Shown here: positions 1-5,735 of the stretch, piece after piece | Numbering within the stretch: position 1 is the first letter of the stretch | Layout: each line of letters begins with the position of its first letter | DNA from: a candidate division NPL-UPA2 bacterium | Lineage (GTDB): Bacteria; NPL-UPA2; JAGMAN01 | Direction: 5' to 3' | Assembly: GCA_021129695.1 (NCBI GenBank) | Contig: JAJOKU010000006.1 | Coordinates: 1 to 12,496, forward strand | Length of the DNA: 12,496 nt | The notes under the pieces: model-generated | Database searches by the model: none | Seen by the model: only the letters and a program-made list of their open reading frames with translations | What the model was told of the DNA's origin: nothing | Program-made: the position numbers and the translations under genes

Positions 1-319
1 TACTGTAACCCATTGATTATCAAATAGTTACAAAAAGGGTGCGTAACTCGTGTAGTTAATAGTAAATAGCTGCCGTAACAAGGATAGCCCGAACCGAGAA
101 TAATTTACAAAAATCTGCGTCTCAGATAATGAGCACAATGGTAAAAGGTGTTTTTGAAGGAGCTGAGGGTTTAAGAGGAGCAAGAGCCATAACCACTATT
201 GATACGACCACTGTTTGTGCCCCGACGCCGAGATTATACAGGATAATGCCTAAACACTCTCACGGCACCAAAACTAACTTTCCCCAATATAAGCATTTTC
301 TTCGCTATCATCAACCACT

Positions 320-376
320 GAAACTTCGCAAGGAATGAGTTCTGAGTTCGCCAACTTCGTTGGCGGACGAAGTTTC
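320..376. repeat. Nested palindrome
   Basis: The outer arms GAAACTTCG (320-328) and CGAAGTTTC (368-376) are perfect inverted repeats. They enclose a second perfect hairpin, CGCCAAC (349-355), loop TTC, GTTGGCG (359-365). Stems closed by a three-base loop recur in most intergenic gaps of this window. No T-run follows, so it is not a typical intrinsic terminator. It is probably an intergenic palindromic repeat of unknown function. Confidence 0.6.
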
Positions 377-405
377 TTGCGGTATAAAATACTTTCCTAT
401 ACAAG

Positions 406-440
406 CCCCACTGCTTCGCTTTGCGAAGCAAAGCGTGGGG
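406..440. repeat. Long palindrome, copy 1 of a shared family
   Basis: A 35-base near-perfect palindrome whose ends are CCCCAC and GTGGGG. It matches the 36-base element at 10271-10306 apart from one missing G near the right end. Two copies 9.9 kb apart mark it as a dispersed palindromic repeat (REP-like), not a chance hairpin. Confidence 0.75.
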
Positions 441-487
441 GCAAGAAAATCATATTCCAGTTATCGCCGAAGGCGATTTTCTTGCCC
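439..487. repeat. Nested palindrome with 12-base outer arms
   Basis: Outer arms GGGCAAGAAAAT (439-450) and ATTTTCTTGCCC (476-487) are perfectly complementary. They enclose ATCGCC (463-468), loop GAA, GGCGAT (472-477), which overlaps the right outer arm by two bases. The element overlaps the end of the 406-440 palindrome. The inner hairpin nearly repeats the one just before ispH (4798-4814). Confidence 0.6.
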
Positions 488-564
488 AATTCCTGCAAAT
501 TTGCCACTTCAGCCCCGAAAGTTATCTAATGCCGTGAAAAATTCACAAAAATTCAAAAATTGAC

Positions 565-593
565 TTTACAAGTAATTGATTTTATCTTATAAT
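565..593 (+). promoter_or_regulatory. Sigma-70-type promoter for tyrA
   Basis: TTTACA (565-570) and TATAAT (588-593) are separated by 17 bases, matching the -35/-10 consensus at 11 of 12 positions. Transcription would start near position 600, giving a leader of about 70 bases before the tyrA ATG at 672. This also rules out the more upstream in-frame ATG at 576, which lies inside the promoter. Confidence 0.75.
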
Positions 594-671
594 GCCTGCA
601 TACAGGAAGAAAACCCGCGAAGGCACGAAGACCGAAACTTCACCCGGGGATTGACAGGGAAGAGAGCTAGA

Positions 672-1538
672 ATGAAAAAGCTGGCTATAGTTGGTGTGGG
701 GCTTATTGGTGGCTCAATTGGGCTGGCTTTAAAGAAGAAGAATTTGGTTGAAGAGGTTATTGGAATTGGTCGCCGGCAGGAATCCCTAAATAAGGCCCTC
801 AAATTAGGAGCGGTAGATAGGGCTACCCTTGATTTCAGGGAAGGAGTGAAAGATGCTAATTTAGCTATTGTAGCTACTCCGGTAGATATAATTTCTGAGA
901 TGATTAAAAGAATGCTTTCTCACCTTCCTCAGGGAGCCATTATTACTGATGTAGGGAGCACTAAAGAACAGATTGTGAGGGAAGTGAATAAGATGTTTTA
1001 CCCCAAAGGGCACAAGCTTGAAGGAGCGTCATTTGTGGGCGGACATCCAATGGCCGGCTCGGAGAAGAGAGGAGTGGAATCTGCAAAGGCAGACCTATTT
1101 GAGAAAAGTGTCTGCATTTTGACTCCGGGAGAGACGACCTCATCCGAGGTTTTAGATACAGTTAAGTGGTTATGGGAGAGCATAGGAGCAACGGTTTTAG
1201 TAATGAAGCCGAAGGAGCATGACTTCTTGGTAGCGGCAGTCAGCCATCTGCCCCATCTTGTGGCTACAGCTTTGGTCAATTTAGTGGGTGAGCTGAGGGA
1301 GAGAGATGAGCGCATTCTATCCCTGGTGGCCAGCGGCTTCAAAGATACTACTCGTATCGCAGGTTCCCCCCCGGCGCTGTGGCAAGACATCTGCCTCACT
1401 AATAAGAAAAACATAGCCACCATGATAGATAGATTAATAGGTCTAATCGGGGAAATGAAGAAATGCATCGTGGAAGAAGATGGGGCAGCCCTTCTGAAGG
1501 AATTTGAAAAGGCCAGGTCATTGCGAGATGAACTGTGA
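672..1538 (+). CDS. tyrA: Prephenate dehydrogenase (TyrA family)
   Basis: NAD(P)-dependent oxidative decarboxylation of prephenate to 4-hydroxyphenylpyruvate, or of arogenate to tyrosine; cytoplasmic tyrosine synthesis. Visible motifs are the Rossmann loop GVGLIGGS (residues 8-15), ATPVDI (68-73), TDVGSTK (92-98), HPMAGS (125-130), the helical-domain motif SHLPH (191-195) with the expected catalytic His192, and FKDTTRIAGS (223-232). At 288 residues it is a complete stand-alone dehydrogenase, with no fused chorismate mutase or C-terminal ACT domain, so feedback control by tyrosine through ACT is not evident. I chose ATG 672 because the protein then begins at the family's usual MKKLAIVG; an upstream in-frame ATG at 576 falls within the promoter. 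A purine-rich stretch (GGGAAGAGAG) precedes the start. Substrate preference, prephenate or arogenate, cannot be read from sequence. Confidence 0.93.
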   Translation: MKKLAIVGVGLIGGSIGLALKKKNLVEEVIGIGRRQESLNKALKLGAVDRATLDFREGVKDANLAIVATPVDIISEMIKRMLSHLPQGAIITDVGSTKEQIVREVNKMFYPKGHKLEGASFVGGHPMAGSEKRGVESAKADLFEKSVCILTPGETTSSEVLDTVKWLWESIGATVLVMKPKEHDFLVAAVSHLPHLVATALVNLVGELRERDERILSLVASGFKDTTRIAGSPPALWQDICLTNKKNIATMIDRLIGLIGEMKKCIVEEDGAALLKEFEKARSLRDEL

Positions 1539-1582
1539 TGGGCTATAAAAAGCCTGCAGTGCCCGTGGCAGGGAATTAGCTG

Positions 1583-1726
1583 AGTAAGTGCAAGTTTGAC
1601 AGTTAACCCCTTTTGGGATATTTTTATCGTCGGGACACATTCTCTCTCTATGGGGTGTAGTAACTACCAACCATTTTGGATCTCTCGACGATAAAATTAA
1701 TAAGTGTCAAAGTCCCAGTAAGTGCA
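1583..1726. repeat. Inverted-repeat element flanked by direct repeats (MITE-like?)
   Basis: Identical 10-base direct repeats AGTAAGTGCA lie at 1583-1592 and 1717-1726. Between them are the inverted pairs TTTGACA (1595-1601) with TGTCAAA (1705-1711), and TTTTATCGTCG (1622-1632) with CGACGATAAAA (1686-1696). Terminal inverted repeats inside a short direct duplication would fit a small non-autonomous element. A regulatory leader structure for aroA is the alternative. No coding capacity is seen inside. Confidence 0.4.
1596..1624 (+). promoter_or_regulatory. Possible promoter for aroA-cmk
   Basis: TTGACA (1596-1601) is followed after 17 bases by TATTTT (1619-1624), a full -35 match with a 4-of-6 -10. 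The start site near 1631 would leave a leader of roughly 105 bases before the aroA ATG. It lies within the inverted-repeat element, so the element may carry the promoter. The weak -10 makes this tentative. Confidence 0.4.
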
Positions 1727-1735
1727 GTTAATGGC

Positions 1736-3028
1736 ATGGGGAATTTAAAGATTAAACCGGTTAAGCGATTAGAGGGCTCAATCAAAGCTCCCGGGGATAA
1801 GTCTATTTCTCATCGGGTGGTGATGATTGGGGCCTTAGCTGAGGGCAGAACAGAGGTGGAGGGCTTCCTGAATGCAGAGGATTGTTTGAGGACAGTTAAG
1901 GCTTTTCAGTCAATGGGAATCAAGATAGAAGGGATGGGAAGCGAAAGGCTGCGGATATTTGGGCAGGGATTAAGTGGCTTATCTGAGCCGGGCGATATCC
2001 TTAATGCAGGCAACTCGGGAACGACCATGCGCCTTCTTTTAGGGATACTGGCTGGACAGGACTTCTCAGCTGTTATCACCGGCGATGCGAGCCTCAGGCA
2101 AAGGCCAATGAAAAGGGTGACCGAGCCACTGAGGAAGATGGGCGCTCATATCTCTGGGCCTGATCAGGGAAATTTAGCTCCCCTGTCCATCAGGGGAGGA
2201 AATTTGTCGGCAATTAGTTACAACTCGCCAGTGGCCAGCGCTCAGATTAAGTCGGCCATTCTCTTAGCCGGCCTCTATGCGGAAGGAGAGACCTCGGTTA
2301 CTGAACCAGCCAAATCAAGGGACCATACCGAGCGGATGCTAAAATTCTTTGGAGCTGAGGTGGCTGTCAACGGTTTAACAGTAAAGGTAAGGGGAAGACC
2401 TAAATTAACAGGGAAAACTGTTTCCATCCCCGGGGATATATCCTCTGCCTCCTTCTTCCTGATGGGTGCGGCTATCGTGCCTGGTTCTCGGGTTACGGTG
2501 AGGGGTGTTGGCATGAATCCTACCAGAAGCCGAGTCCTAAAGGTCTTAGAGGAGATAGGAGCCGAAGTAACTATTTCTAATTTAAGAGAAGACCACTTTG
2601 AACCAATGGCCGATATTGAGATAAAGGGAGCAAAACTCAGACCAATAAACTTAGGCGGTGAAATCATTCCTAAAATAATTGATGAGATCCCCGTCATTGC
2701 CATAGCCGCTTGTGTAGCTGAGGGAGAATCGCAGATTAGAGGAGCTGCTGAACTGCGCCTTAAGGAGACGGACAGGCTGAGGGCTTTAGCTACTAATTTA
2801 ACTAAGTTAGGGGCAAGGGTAAAGGAAGTGGAGGAGGGCTTAATTATCCAGGGCGGAAGACCTTTAATGGGAACCGAGGTGGACAGTTTTGGAGATCACC
2901 GCATGGCTATGGCTATGGTTGTGGCCGGACTGGTGACTAAAGGCGAGACCACTATCCTCAATACAGATTGTATTAATACTTCTTTCCCAGAGTTCATGGA
3001 TACCCTTGAGGAAATCGCTGTTTATTAA
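1736..3028 (+). CDS. aroA: 3-phosphoshikimate 1-carboxyvinyltransferase (EPSP synthase)
   Basis: Transfers the enolpyruvyl group of PEP to shikimate 3-phosphate, the sixth step of the shikimate pathway; cytoplasmic. The protein shows the family motifs in order: PGDKSISHR (residues 19-27, substrate-binding Lys22 and Arg27), NAGNSGTTMR (90-99), RQRPM (121-125), SAQIKSA (168-174), the catalytic Asp316 in IDEIP (315-319), RLKETDR (341-347) and GDHRMAM (386-392). The NSGTTMRLLLG form of the PEP loop is like that of Bacillus-type (class II) enzymes, not the NAGTAMRPL of E. coli. The 430-residue length is normal. The ATG at 1736 was chosen because it starts five codons before the conserved VKRLEGSIKAPG; a longer frame opening at a TTG (1676) runs back through the inverted repeat. 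No strong SD is visible. Two bases separate its stop from cmk, so the two are very likely co-transcribed. Confidence 0.95.
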   Translation: MGNLKIKPVKRLEGSIKAPGDKSISHRVVMIGALAEGRTEVEGFLNAEDCLRTVKAFQSMGIKIEGMGSERLRIFGQGLSGLSEPGDILNAGNSGTTMRLLLGILAGQDFSAVITGDASLRQRPMKRVTEPLRKMGAHISGPDQGNLAPLSIRGGNLSAISYNSPVASAQIKSAILLAGLYAEGETSVTEPAKSRDHTERMLKFFGAEVAVNGLTVKVRGRPKLTGKTVSIPGDISSASFFLMGAAIVPGSRVTVRGVGMNPTRSRVLKVLEEIGAEVTISNLREDHFEPMADIEIKGAKLRPINLGGEIIPKIIDEIPVIAIAACVAEGESQIRGAAELRLKETDRLRALATNLTKLGARVKEVEEGLIIQGGRPLMGTEVDSFGDHRMAMAMVVAGLVTKGETTILNTDCINTSFPEFMDTLEEIAVY

Positions 3029-3030
3029 AT

Positions 3031-3699
3031 ATGAAGAGGGGATTGACCATTACCATTGATGGGCCGGCTGGCTCAGGTAAAAGCACTATTGCCAAATTAG
3101 TAGCCAGGAGGTTGAATTATCTTTACATAGACACTGGAGCCATGTATCGAGCCGTTACCTGGAAGGCGCTCCAGGAAAAGATTGACCTGAAAGACGAAGA
3201 AGTGCTGGTGCGCCTGGCCCAGAGGACAGAGATTCTCCTTAAGAAGGCAGGAGATGGCCTGGAGGTTTATGTGGACGGTCAAAATGTCACCGGGGAGATC
3301 AGGCTCCCTCAGGTGACCAATAATGTCTTTTACCTGGCCAGGTTAGCTGGAGTGCGGGAAAGGATGGTTAAACTTCAGCGGGAGATGGGTGAAGAAGGAG
3401 GGGTGGTGGTAGAAGGAAGAGACATCGGGACGGTTGTTTTTCCCCGGGCAGATTACAAATTTTATTTAGATGCTTCGCTTCAAGAGAGAACTCGGCGGCG
3501 ATTTGAGGAGTTGAGAAGCCAGGGGCATAAGGTTGAGCTTAATGAGATTGGGGAAGAGATAAAGGCCAGGGATGGAGAAGATAAGGGCCGTAGAATTGCT
3601 CCTCTAAAAATAGCGGAAGGAGCCATTGTTATTGACTCCACTGAGATGAGAATTGAGGAAGAGGTCTCTGCGATACTGAAATATATTAGGGAGAATTAG
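3031..3699 (+). CDS. cmk: Cytidylate kinase
   Basis: Phosphorylates CMP and dCMP to the diphosphates using ATP; cytoplasmic pyrimidine nucleotide metabolism. It has the P-loop GPAGSGKST (residues 11-19), the CMP-binding IDTGAMYR (33-40), EGRDIGT (128-134) with the substrate-contacting Arg130 and Asp131, a lid-like ERTRRRFEEL (152-161), and the end motif RIAPLKIAEGAIVIDST (188-204), close to the usual R-APLK-A-DAIVIDTT. At 222 residues it is full length. It begins two bases after the aroA stop and has no clear SD in that space, which suggests translational coupling with aroA. The neighbouring order aroA-cmk-plsC-ispH-rpsA is a recurrent bacterial arrangement and supports the assignment. Confidence 0.96.
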   Translation: MKRGLTITIDGPAGSGKSTIAKLVARRLNYLYIDTGAMYRAVTWKALQEKIDLKDEEVLVRLAQRTEILLKKAGDGLEVYVDGQNVTGEIRLPQVTNNVFYLARLAGVRERMVKLQREMGEEGGVVVEGRDIGTVVFPRADYKFYLDASLQERTRRRFEELRSQGHKVELNEIGEEIKARDGEDKGRRIAPLKIAEGAIVIDSTEMRIEEEVSAILKYIREN

Positions 3700-3780
3700 G
3701 ATTTTGTGTTTGTTTAGAGTTTAGGATTTCCCTGAGCGTAGCGAGGGTTAATGTTTTAGGTTCTTCTCCAAAAAGTGTAG

Positions 3781-3789
3781 TTATCCACA
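3781..3789 (+). promoter_or_regulatory. Single DnaA-box consensus match
   Basis: TTATCCACA is an exact match to the strong bacterial DnaA box. A 9-mer can occur by chance and no second box was found nearby, so a replication role is not shown. Its position beside AT-rich direct repeats is the reason for listing it. Confidence 0.35.
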
Positions 3790-3792
3790 GAG

Positions 3793-3826
3793 AGTTGCTC
3801 AAGCAGCTTCGCTGCTTTTCGCAACT
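3793..3826. repeat. Two-segment hairpin
   Basis: AGTTGC (3793-3798) pairs with GCAACT (3821-3826), and inside it AAGCAGC (3801-3807) pairs with GCTGCTT (3811-3817) around a TTC loop, with small internal loops between the two stems. No T-run follows. It belongs to the same style of intergenic palindrome as those near 349-365 and 463-477. Confidence 0.55.
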
Positions 3827-3865
3827 GTAACGGTTATTACTCACTAAAAGCTAATGTCTTATATC

Positions 3866-3955
3866 TAACATCTTAAAATACAATAACTTAGTAATATAAC
3901 AACATTTTAAGAACGGTGCTTAAAATCTCTTAACATCTCACAAAACAATAACTTA
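3866..3955. repeat. 25-base imperfect direct repeat pair
   Basis: Positions 3866-3890 and 3931-3955 are identical at 22 of 25 positions; both start TAACATCT and end ACAATAACTTA. The copies start 65 bases apart in AT-rich DNA. They could be protein-binding iterons or remnants of a duplication; the sequence alone does not decide. Confidence 0.5.
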
Positions 3956-4054
3956 AGTTTATCTAGCAGCTCATTTCTAATGAAGGTGGCTCTGAGATAG
4001 GCTAAGGTCATAAGCAATACAGGTTCTATTTACTGCTAAATTTGGAGAAGAGCC

Positions 4055-4672
4055 ATGTTTTACTCTTTTGCTTCCATCACCTGCCTTATTCTTTTTAAAC
4101 TTCTCTTCGGTCTGAGGGTGGAGGGGAAAGAGAATATACCCAGGAAAGGAGCGGCTATAATTGCTGCCAATCACATAAGCTTCCTCGACCCGGTAGCTAT
4201 AGGGTCGGCTATACGGCGCCATATATACTATATGGCCAGGGATGACCTTTTCACCATTCCTGCGCTCGGATGGTTAATCAGGCACCTTAATGCTTTCCCG
4301 GTGAGGAGGGGTAGCCCGGCCACAAAAGCGATAAAGAAGGCCTTTAGCATACTGGAAAGGGGTGACCTACTGCTCGTCTTTCCAGAAGGACAACGAAGCC
4401 TAAACGGGAAGCTACAACCTGGGCACTTGGGAGTAGGAATGCTCACTCTGCGGTCCAGGGTGCCGGTCATCCCCACTCTCATAGTGGGCAGTGAAAGAGC
4501 ACTGCCGGTAGATGCCCGCTGGATCAGGACACAGAAAATTGAAGTTCGGTTTGGGAAGGCCATTCCCTGGGAGGAATTTCCCGGTGGGGAGAATCGCCGT
4601 AGCCGCTATCAAGCAATAAGTGATAAGATAATGGAGGAAATAAAAAACTTAAGAGTATCGGAATTTCAATAA
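4055..4672 (+). CDS. plsC: 1-acyl-sn-glycerol-3-phosphate acyltransferase
   Basis: Acylates lysophosphatidic acid to phosphatidic acid in membrane phospholipid synthesis. A hydrophobic N-terminal stretch (residues 4-20) probably anchors it to the inner membrane. The acyltransferase blocks are in order: NHISFLDP (39-46, the catalytic NHX4D with His40 and Asp45), GWLIRHLNAFPVRRG (72-86), FPEGQRS (109-115, glycerol-phosphate binding; family consensus FPEGTRS, so Thr is replaced by Gln) and VPVIPTLIVGS (136-146). At 205 residues it is a compact but complete family member. The SD GGAG lies 7 bases before the ATG. The preceding 355-base gap suggests it has its own transcription start. Its stop codon lies in the loop and arm of a perfect 11-base-pair palindrome (4655-4681). 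The acyl donor, acyl-CoA or acyl-ACP, cannot be inferred. Confidence 0.92.
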   Translation: MFYSFASITCLILFKLLFGLRVEGKENIPRKGAAIIAANHISFLDPVAIGSAIRRHIYYMARDDLFTIPALGWLIRHLNAFPVRRGSPATKAIKKAFSILERGDLLLVFPEGQRSLNGKLQPGHLGVGMLTLRSRVPVIPTLIVGSERALPVDARWIRTQKIEVRFGKAIPWEEFPGGENRRSRYQAISDKIMEEIKNLRVSEFQ

Positions 4673-4681
4673 TTCCGATAC
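4655..4681. repeat. Perfect palindrome over the plsC stop codon
   Basis: GTATCGGAATT (4655-4665), loop TCAAT, AATTCCGATAC (4671-4681). The plsC TAA is at 4670-4672. The 11-base-pair stem is strong, but it is followed by G-rich sequence and not a T-run, so a Rho-independent terminator is not supported. It may protect the mRNA 3' end or be an inserted palindrome that supplied the stop codon. Confidence 0.6.
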
Positions 4682-4718
4682 GGATTGGGGTTGCCTTACG
4701 GCACTGCCTTCGGCTGTG

Positions 4719-4746
4719 TTAAGGGGTGTAATCTGACACCCCTTAA
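4719..4746. terminator. Strong intergenic hairpin, possible terminator
   Basis: TTAAGGGGTGT (4719-4729) pairs perfectly with ACACCCCTTAA (4736-4746) around the loop AATCTG. It has 11 base pairs and a GC-rich core. No U-tract follows, so termination would have to be non-canonical; it may simply be another intergenic palindrome. Confidence 0.35.
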
Positions 4747-4797
4747 GGGGTAACAGGGCGCCGAAGGCGACCGCCATAGGGGGAATCCCCTTGGAAG

Positions 4798-4814
4798 TAT
4801 CGCCAAAGGCGATA
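4798..4814. repeat. Hairpin immediately upstream of ispH start
   Basis: TATCGCC (4798-4804), loop AAA, GGCGATA (4808-4814) ends 9 bases before the ispH ATG. A GGAAG stretch (4793-4797) lies just before it, so the hairpin separates this weak SD-like site from the start codon. Upstream, CGCC-GAA-GGCG (4759-4769) is a related hairpin. In RNA the stem could influence ribosome access. Confidence 0.5.
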
Positions 4815-4823
4815 TCTTAGGGG

Positions 4824-5705
4824 ATGGAGATTGAACTGGCTCGGCATTCTGGATTCTGCTTTGGTGTTAAGCGGGCTATGAAGCTTGCCTTCCAGGCAGC
4901 CAATAAGACACGTCTTACACGTCTTACGAGTGCTGCAAGCGCGAGTGCTGCAAGCGAAGGGAAGGTCTATTCCTTAGGTCCCCTTATTCATAATCCTCAG
5001 GCGGTGGATGAGCTCGGGCGAAGAGGAGTGAAGGTGGTTGAAGATTTAAATCAAGTTGAGGATGGAACCCTCATCATTCGCAGTCACGGAGCTTCGCCCT
5101 CTGTGCTTGCTGAAGTTAGGAGGAGAGGCCTGGAGGTTGTAGATGCTACCTGCCCTCTGGTAAAAAAAGTTCAAGATTTAGCTAAAATTCTGGGGGATGA
5201 AGGTTACCTGGTGGTGATAGTGGGAGAGAGGGACCATTACGAGGTCAAATCCCTCCTCAGCTTCGCTGGCCAGGGAGCAGTTGTTCTGGAGAGCCCTGAT
5301 GAGGCAAAGGAACTGGGAGCGGGAAGGAGAATTGGTGTTCTCTCCCAGACCACCCAGTCAATGGAAAATTTTAAGATGGTGGTAGGAGAATTGGTGGCAG
5401 GAGCAGAGGAGACAAAAATCTTCAATACCATCTGTGAAGCTACCCGCCTGCGACAGCAGTCCACGCTAAATTTAGCTAAGCGGGTGGACCTCATGCTCGT
5501 GGTAGGGGGATATGAGAGTGCCAATACTCGTCGTCTAGCTCAAATCAGTGAGGGAACTGGAGTGGAGACCCATCACATTGAAATAGCCCGGGAGATAGAT
5601 TTGCCCTGGCTCAAGGGCAAAGAGAAGGTGGGGGTCACCGCCGGTGCTTCCACTCCGGACTGGGTAATTGAGGAAGTAATGAGGAAGCTTCATAACAACA
5701 GATAA
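4824..5705 (+). CDS. ispH: 4-hydroxy-3-methylbut-2-enyl diphosphate reductase
   Basis: Last step of the MEP pathway: reduces HMBPP to IPP and DMAPP with an iron-sulfur cluster; cytoplasmic. The three cluster cysteines are Cys12 (GFCFGVKRA), Cys110 (DATCPLV) and Cys204 (TICEATRLRQ). Substrate-binding histidines are His56 (LIHNPQ), His88 (RSHGAS) and His138 (DHYEV). SQTTQS (174-179) and VGVTAGASTPDW (269-280) complete the family pattern. Residues 29-44 (TRLTRLTSAASASAAS) are not part of the family: they are encoded by a mosaic repeat (4908-4956) lying between the first helix and the strand GKVYSLG, and the frame is kept. The start gives the normal MEIELARHSGFCFGV; AGGGG touches the ATG with no spacing, so the initiation signal is unusual. 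rpsA follows after 30 bases, a common pairing. Confidence 0.95.
   Translation: MEIELARHSGFCFGVKRAMKLAFQAANKTRLTRLTSAASASAASEGKVYSLGPLIHNPQAVDELGRRGVKVVEDLNQVEDGTLIIRSHGASPSVLAEVRRRGLEVVDATCPLVKKVQDLAKILGDEGYLVVIVGERDHYEVKSLLSFAGQGAVVLESPDEAKELGAGRRIGVLSQTTQSMENFKMVVGELVAGAEETKIFNTICEATRLRQQSTLNLAKRVDLMLVVGGYESANTRRLAQISEGTGVETHHIEIAREIDLPWLKGKEKVGVTAGASTPDWVIEEVMRKLHNNR
4908..4956 (+). repeat. Mosaic 9/15 repeat, copy 1 (in ispH)
   Basis: Two 9-base units (ACACGTCTT twice), one A, then two 15-base units of the form CGAGTGCTGCAAGCG. It is 49 bases long and sense-oriented, and it encodes residues 29-44 of IspH. Related IspH proteins pass directly from the first helix to GKVY, so the insert adds about 16 residues. 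Confidence 0.9.
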
Positions 5706-5716
5706 AAATAAAATCG

Positions 5717-5724
5717 AAGGAGGT
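5717..5724 (+). promoter_or_regulatory. Strong SD for rpsA
   Basis: AAGGAGGT is a full match to the 16S anti-SD, 11 bases before ATG 5736. The 12-mer AAGGAGGTAACA occurs again at 5772-5783, inside the annotated gene and directly before repeat copy 2. That leaves open whether an ATG at 5862 was once the start. Confidence 0.65.
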
Positions 5725-5735
5725 AACAAGAGATT

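Larger units (their letters stand above)
1..564. other. Gene-free upstream region with palindromes
   Basis: I see no supportable gene here. Short open frames exist on both strands (129-338 plus, 234-431 minus), but none resembles a known family or has a convincing start site, and the frames at the right end run through palindromes. From about 320 to 487 the region is filled with nested inverted repeats, listed separately. The left part, 1-310, shows no clear signal. A decayed gene in 120-300 cannot be excluded, because the minus strand has a hydrophobic stretch that is interrupted by stops. Confidence 0.5.
3700..4054. other. AT-rich intergenic region with DnaA box, hairpin and direct repeats
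   Basis: No gene is seen in these 355 bases. They contain a consensus DnaA box, TTATCCACA (3781-3789), a two-part hairpin directly after it, and a very AT-rich stretch (about 3840-3960) with a 25-base direct repeat. A plausible SD for plsC, GGAG, lies 7 bases before the ATG at 4055. No convincing promoter was found for plsC, although AT-rich -10-like hexamers are numerous. Confidence 0.5.

Noticed and set aside
74..98. Similarity to the 3' end of 16S rRNA (GTAACAAGG followed by AGCCCG and ACCG)
   Set aside because: The preceding bases do not match 16S at all and no anti-SD tail follows. A short chance match is more likely.
129..338. Small open frame of 69 codons on the plus strand
   Set aside because: No family resemblance and no clear start signal; it ends among palindromes. 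The opposite strand is equally open in pieces, so coding cannot be assigned.
576..671. N-terminal extension of TyrA from ATG 576
   Set aside because: It lies between the -35 and -10 boxes of the promoter, and the added residues do not belong to the family.
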